DNA of 64,000 bases from Gordionus sp. m RMFG-2023 (lineage: Eukaryota; Nematomorpha; Gordioida; Chordodea; Parachordodidae), in contig NC_088776.1 in assembly GCF_954871325.1 (NCBI RefSeq), positions 48,812,569-48,876,568 of the forward strand, in the 5' to 3' direction. A program made the translations under genes and the position numbers. How positions within the stretch are numbered: the stretch's first letter is position 1; each line of letters starts with the position of its first letter. Below, piece by piece: positions 62,901 through 64,000 of this stretch. The notes below the pieces were generated by a model, which was not told the DNA's origin, searched no databases, and was given only the letters and a program-made list of their open reading frames with translations.

Positions 62901-64000
62901 TACTTGCATTCGAAATTTATTTTTAATTTGTTTTAATAAAAATCAATGAAATATTACTAAAATGTATTGTATGTAACTCTGATTTGAGTAAAAATGCAAT
63001 TCCTTCGTCTATTTCTGAGAATGAGAAATAACATAAATTTAAATAGGAGTGAGACAGAAAATAATTTAAAATGAATTAAACTATATTTACTATGTTAGAA
63101 CAAGAGCGCCGGAATAAATTATAAAAAAAAATGTAATACATTAAATTATATACTAAATTCATTAAAAAAATTTTTAAATAACATGCCGCGGCCGTTGCTA
63201 ATTAATTGGGTGGCGGCAAAATCGATCCGAACGCCGATAAAAAATTTTTTAAAAAACAGCCGCCGTCAATCTCATATTATTAGGGAAAAGTTCAATTTCA
63301 AAACGGTAAATAATGAATCCAAAATTTAATTAATCCAATTTAAAAGTAAATATTTAAAAATGAAACTTGTTTATGTTGCTGCCCTCTTTTAGGCGTTCGC
63401 CTATAACCCCGCTTTTGGACACTCTTTCGCTTCCTGCCAAATCGACTAGACTTATTTTGCTAATTTTTTCGCCGATAATTTTCTATTTAAAAAAAAAAGG
63501 AAAAAATATTTAAATCATTTTATGGTAATTATATTAACCAATTAGATCTAAAACATAAATCATATAATATTCGGGCCAGCGTTTACGAAAATATGAAGGT
63601 AGAACTTTAAGATATTTAATTTAATTTAAAAAATTCGCCAAATTCCAAACCAATGCCTCATTCATAGTAATCAGATGATGGTTAAGGCGATGCGATAATT
63701 ATCGTTTAAATAAGAGCATCAATCTATTATTTATCATAACTTATATTACAATTTAAGCAGCAGCAATCGATGTCACCTTATTTTATTTAAGATTCGGTTA
63801 AATCCGGGGCAGACTTATTCGACGAAGTATTGATTTAATATAACTCCATATTGCCAATATTCAGATTTTATTTTTTTGTAATACATCATGAAAGGTCTCA
63901 TGATCATGAATAATAAAGATTACGTAACTTCTTGATCGCCATCGTCCCTGGATTGAGTAAAATGGATAGTGAAAACAGCGTGAGATCTGCTACTCTCGGT
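37789..64000 (-). CDS. KIF13: KIF13/Kinesin-73 type kinesin-3, 25 exons, 5' end off the right edge
   Basis: A plus-end-directed microtubule motor; relatives (KIF13A, KIF13B/GAKIN, fly Khc-73) carry Golgi and endosomal vesicles and bind Discs-large MAGUK scaffolds. All 24 joins keep phase, giving 1664 codons then a stop at 37791-37789. With about 200 motor residues missing on the right, the total is near the 1800 of human KIF13A/B. The order is motor end, neck, FHA, coiled coil, long kinesin-3 tail blocks and short C terminus. KIF13-specific landmarks include [56 protein letters not shown] and [11 protein letters not shown]. No CAP-Gly domain follows, unlike KIF13B. Asn/Ser-rich insertions lengthen several tail exons. 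Block-by-block exon lists are given separately. Confidence 0.94.
39640..40330 (+). mobile_element. Broken reverse-transcriptase fossil in a KIF13 intron
   Basis: The plus strand, antisense to the kinesin, shows a YLDD-type reverse-transcriptase active-site context (MVYLDDGN) and, further on, a WGGMDI-like block. Both recall eukaryotic retroelement polymerases of the type with YLDDGTLGG. The copy is short, old and broken by several interruptions, and no terminal repeats were found. The family is not assigned. Confidence 0.4.
42348..47755 (-). CDS. KIF13: KIF13 tail exons, distal part
   Basis: Exons 47755-47641, 47251-46960, 44362-44138 and 42653-42348. Landmarks: [24 protein letters not shown] split over the join, [11 protein letters not shown], then [14 protein letters not shown] and [20 protein letters not shown] (human [20 protein letters not shown]), then [16 protein letters not shown] and [20 protein letters not shown]. 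An acidic Asn/Asp-rich stretch separates the last two blocks, at the place where human KIF13B is also variable. Confidence 0.93.
43820..43856. repeat. 37-bp relic of a Tourist-like MITE with its TAA duplication
   Basis: Only the left arm (CCCTTTATTCACAG, then CGCGAATTCGCG) and the final GTAGGG remain, yet TAA is kept on both sides (43817-43819 and 43857-43859). It is an internal deletion derivative in a KIF13 intron. Confidence 0.75.
44570..46180. repeat. Degenerate tandem repeat array in a KIF13 intron
   Basis: Variants of one unit recur: ACAAGACTTTTGGTTG or similar, GGAGTTTGAGCTAAGTCC, CCATCTGTTT, ATACTACAAGG and TACTCAGTTTTGAA. Recognisable units lie near 44690-44760, 45025-45260 and 45925-46170. 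They are heavily diverged and interrupted by a SINE. Confidence 0.55.
45361..45525 (-). mobile_element. tRNA-derived SINE
   Basis: On the minus strand a polymerase III B box (GGTTCGAATCC, at 45457-45447) follows the sequence CTACCGTATAGATCT. The 3' part (ATATCGGAAGCCACCACGTG, then ATTCTATTAATA) is shared with the plus-strand copy at 53755-53920. The tRNA half is not cloverleaf-perfect, so this is a SINE and not a tRNA gene. Confidence 0.75.
47491..47574. repeat. Two 42-bp direct repeats beside a KIF13 exon
   Basis: TTTGGTTAACCTTCATTGCG and the following GATACATTATTCAGAT occur twice without change, in the intron just 3' of exon 47755-47641. This is a recent duplication. Confidence 0.8.
48245..51215 (-). 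CDS. KIF13: KIF13 tail exons, middle part
   Basis: Exons 51215-50871, 50627-50199, 49868-49582, 49323-49071, 48816-48699 and 48403-48245. They begin [13 protein letters not shown] (human VAGRLHVEVMRLSG) and include [29 protein letters not shown] (human ALAIEVYGHK), [60 protein letters not shown] and [20 protein letters not shown]. Exons 50627-50199 and 49868-49582 carry long Asn/Ser/Lys-rich inserts absent from human KIF13. Exon 50627-50199 ends in a consensus GTAAGT donor. No enzymatic function is known for this region; it resembles the C2-like and DUF3694 segments of kinesin-3 tails. Confidence 0.92.
52837..56067 (-). CDS. KIF13: KIF13 stalk exons after the FHA
   Basis: Exons 56067-55728, 55413-55150, 54799-54613, 53279-53121 and 52974-52837. 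The first two are low-complexity, rich in Asn, Ser and acidic residues, with little conservation; they correspond to the poorly conserved link after the FHA. The third has [20 protein letters not shown] (human REQIVKANLLVREANYIAEE). The fourth has [20 protein letters not shown]. The fifth has [10 protein letters not shown] and [11 protein letters not shown]. In KIF13B this stalk binds the MAGUK hDlg; here that role is inferred from position. The intron 53280-54612 holds a SINE and a GC-rich MITE. Confidence 0.9.
53755..53920 (+). mobile_element. tRNA-derived SINE, second copy
   Basis: The B box GGTTCGACTCC is at 53816-53826, preceded by an A-box-like CCTAATCGGTGATG and CTACCGTATAGATCT. The tail TATCGGAAGCGACTGCGTGA, then TTCCATTAATAA, matches the copy at 45361-45525. 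It lies in the KIF13 intron 53280-54612, antisense to the gene. Confidence 0.75.
54020..54434. repeat. GC-rich CCCGGCCCG-type MITE lacking its right tip, KIF13 intron
   Basis: It begins TAGTGATCTGCATCGGGCC and carries four CCCGGCCCGAAT-like blocks separated by T/A runs, then the complementary half. ATGTGAAT flanks both sides perfectly (54012-54019 and 54435-54442), although the last dozen bases of the right inverted repeat are missing. Confidence 0.75.
56321..59182 (-). CDS. KIF13: KIF13 neck coil and FHA domain exons
   Basis: Exons 59182-59081, 57680-57543, 57302-57082 and 56436-56321. The first two continue the neck coil ([20 protein letters not shown]) and reach [20 protein letters not shown], the strand that opens the kinesin-3 FHA region. 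The third has FKTLIGRPD and [15 protein letters not shown] strands. The fourth completes the fold with [19 protein letters not shown] and [13 protein letters not shown]. The last exon is invisible to a long-ORF scan and was found from the FHA motif; it fits phase on both sides (Ser split on entry, Asp on exit). The FHA of kinesin-3 motors binds partners and regulates dimerisation. Confidence 0.93.
56594..56713. repeat. Two 60-bp direct repeats, KIF13 intron
   Basis: The units differ at two bases (GCCGCTTC/GCCCCTTC and AACTATAC/AACTCTAC). The plus-strand frame stays open through both and repeats a 20-residue peptide (QNIILKAA, then [11 protein letters not shown]). No start or splice context supports a gene. 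Confidence 0.8.
56825..57035. repeat. TTGTTAAACGG-family MITE with a perfect 8-bp duplication, KIF13 intron
   Basis: A 211-bp element starting TAGTATTGTTAAACGGCTCG and ending GTTTAAACAACACTA. TACTTATG is present on both sides (56817-56824 and 57036-57043). The right end stops 46 bases from the exon at 57082. Confidence 0.88.
57808..58950. mobile_element. Non-autonomous hAT-like element, 1143 bp, KIF13 intron
   Basis: Ends CATAGGCGTGGCCA and TGGATACGCCTATG are inverted repeats. The flanking 8-mers ATTAAGAA (57800-57807) and ATTAAGGA (58951-58958) match at 7 of 8. The subterminal GC-rich module (GGGGGCTTCGCCCCC, then GGCCTTCGGGCGGG) is the reverse complement of the one in 14490-14914. The rest is AT-rich with no transposase. 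Confidence 0.8.
59518..64000 (-). CDS. KIF13: KIF13 motor-domain exons (switch I to neck)
   Basis: Exons in transcript order: 64000-63929 (cut by the window), 63482-63367, 60114-60000 and 59730-59518. The first carries the switch I signature SSRSHAVF. The second carries switch II within [16 protein letters not shown], then [12 protein letters not shown]. The third reads [18 protein letters not shown] and [13 protein letters not shown]. The fourth reads [20 protein letters not shown], then [20 protein letters not shown] and the neck helix. These are catalytic and microtubule-binding elements of all active kinesins and look intact. The P-loop (GQTGSGKS) lies beyond base 64000. The 3.25-kb intron 60115-63366 contains a dead hAT transposon. 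Confidence 0.95.
60155..60220. repeat. Two 33-bp direct repeats in a KIF13 intron
   Basis: GTTAAATACTTTATTTTATA followed by ATGGCGATAAAAA occurs twice with no change, 35 bases upstream (in transcript sense) of exon 60114-60000. Confidence 0.8.
60600..60975. repeat. Almost pure AT stretch with repeated blocks
   Basis: TAAATATTACAATTAT and TACTAAAATTTATA recur about 130 bases apart within a nearly GC-free tract. It is low-complexity intron sequence. Confidence 0.6.
61190..63270 (+). mobile_element. Decayed hAT DNA transposon in the KIF13 motor-domain intron
   Basis: Plus-strand pieces of a hAT transposase occur in the right order. [14 protein letters not shown] (61930-61964) matches the DxWT block. 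LLDP, then a stop where Arg of the LDPRFK motif should be, lies near 62340. [20 protein letters not shown] (from 62704), running on to an end at 62790, matches the C-terminal dimerisation segment. Several stops and frameshifts separate them. GC-rich, inverted-repeat-like patches at 61260-61310 and 63184-63270 may be its termini. It is antisense to the host gene and removed with the intron. Confidence 0.75.

Overview
The window is animal (metazoan) nuclear DNA. It is very AT-rich and carries three recognisable protein-coding genes, all split into many short exons by GT-AG introns. The set (GTP-dependent PEPCK, gamma-adaptin of the AP-1 clathrin adaptor, and a KIF13/Kinesin-73 type kinesin-3) fits an animal. 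The species cannot be named from sequence alone; an AT-rich, transposon-laden invertebrate is the best description. All exon joins below were made by hand from protein similarity, splice sites and codon phase.

Layout. (1) About 1.0-7.4 kb, minus strand: six exons of phosphoenolpyruvate carboxykinase. The C-terminal third lies off the left edge. (2) 7.4-23.3 kb: a long gene-poor, divergent intergenic region that must hold the promoters and first exons of PEPCK and gamma-adaptin. It contains MITEs, two decayed hAT transposase remnants and one non-autonomous hAT element with an 8-bp target duplication. (3) 23.27-35.07 kb, plus strand: 20 consecutive exons of gamma-adaptin. The phases agree at every join, giving a 1005-codon reading frame from the first recognised exon to the stop. 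The initiator methionine lies in an unidentified upstream exon. (4) 35.07-37.79 kb: a convergent intergenic region with a 146-bp MITE. (5) 37.79-64.0 kb, minus strand: 25 exons (1664 codons plus stop) of a KIF13-type kinesin. They run from the switch I region of the motor, cut by the right edge, through neck, FHA and stalk to the C terminus. Phases again agree at every join.

Working together. In mammals KIF13A carries mannose-6-phosphate receptor vesicles by binding the AP-1 complex, of which gamma-adaptin is a large subunit. Here an AP-1 gene and a KIF13-type gene are tail-to-tail neighbours. PEPCK is a gluconeogenic enzyme with no obvious link to the other two.

Repeats dominate the non-coding DNA. 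I see at least four MITE families: a Tourist-like one with TAA/TTA duplications and a CGCGAATTCGCGG core; one with TTGTTAAACGG ends and 8-bp duplications; a GC-rich family built of CCCGGCCCG blocks; and a single 23-bp-TIR element. There is also a pair of tRNA-derived SINEs, three hAT transposase fossils, two related non-autonomous hAT elements, one broken reverse-transcriptase fossil and several short direct duplications. No tRNA or rRNA gene, CRISPR array or operon was seen.
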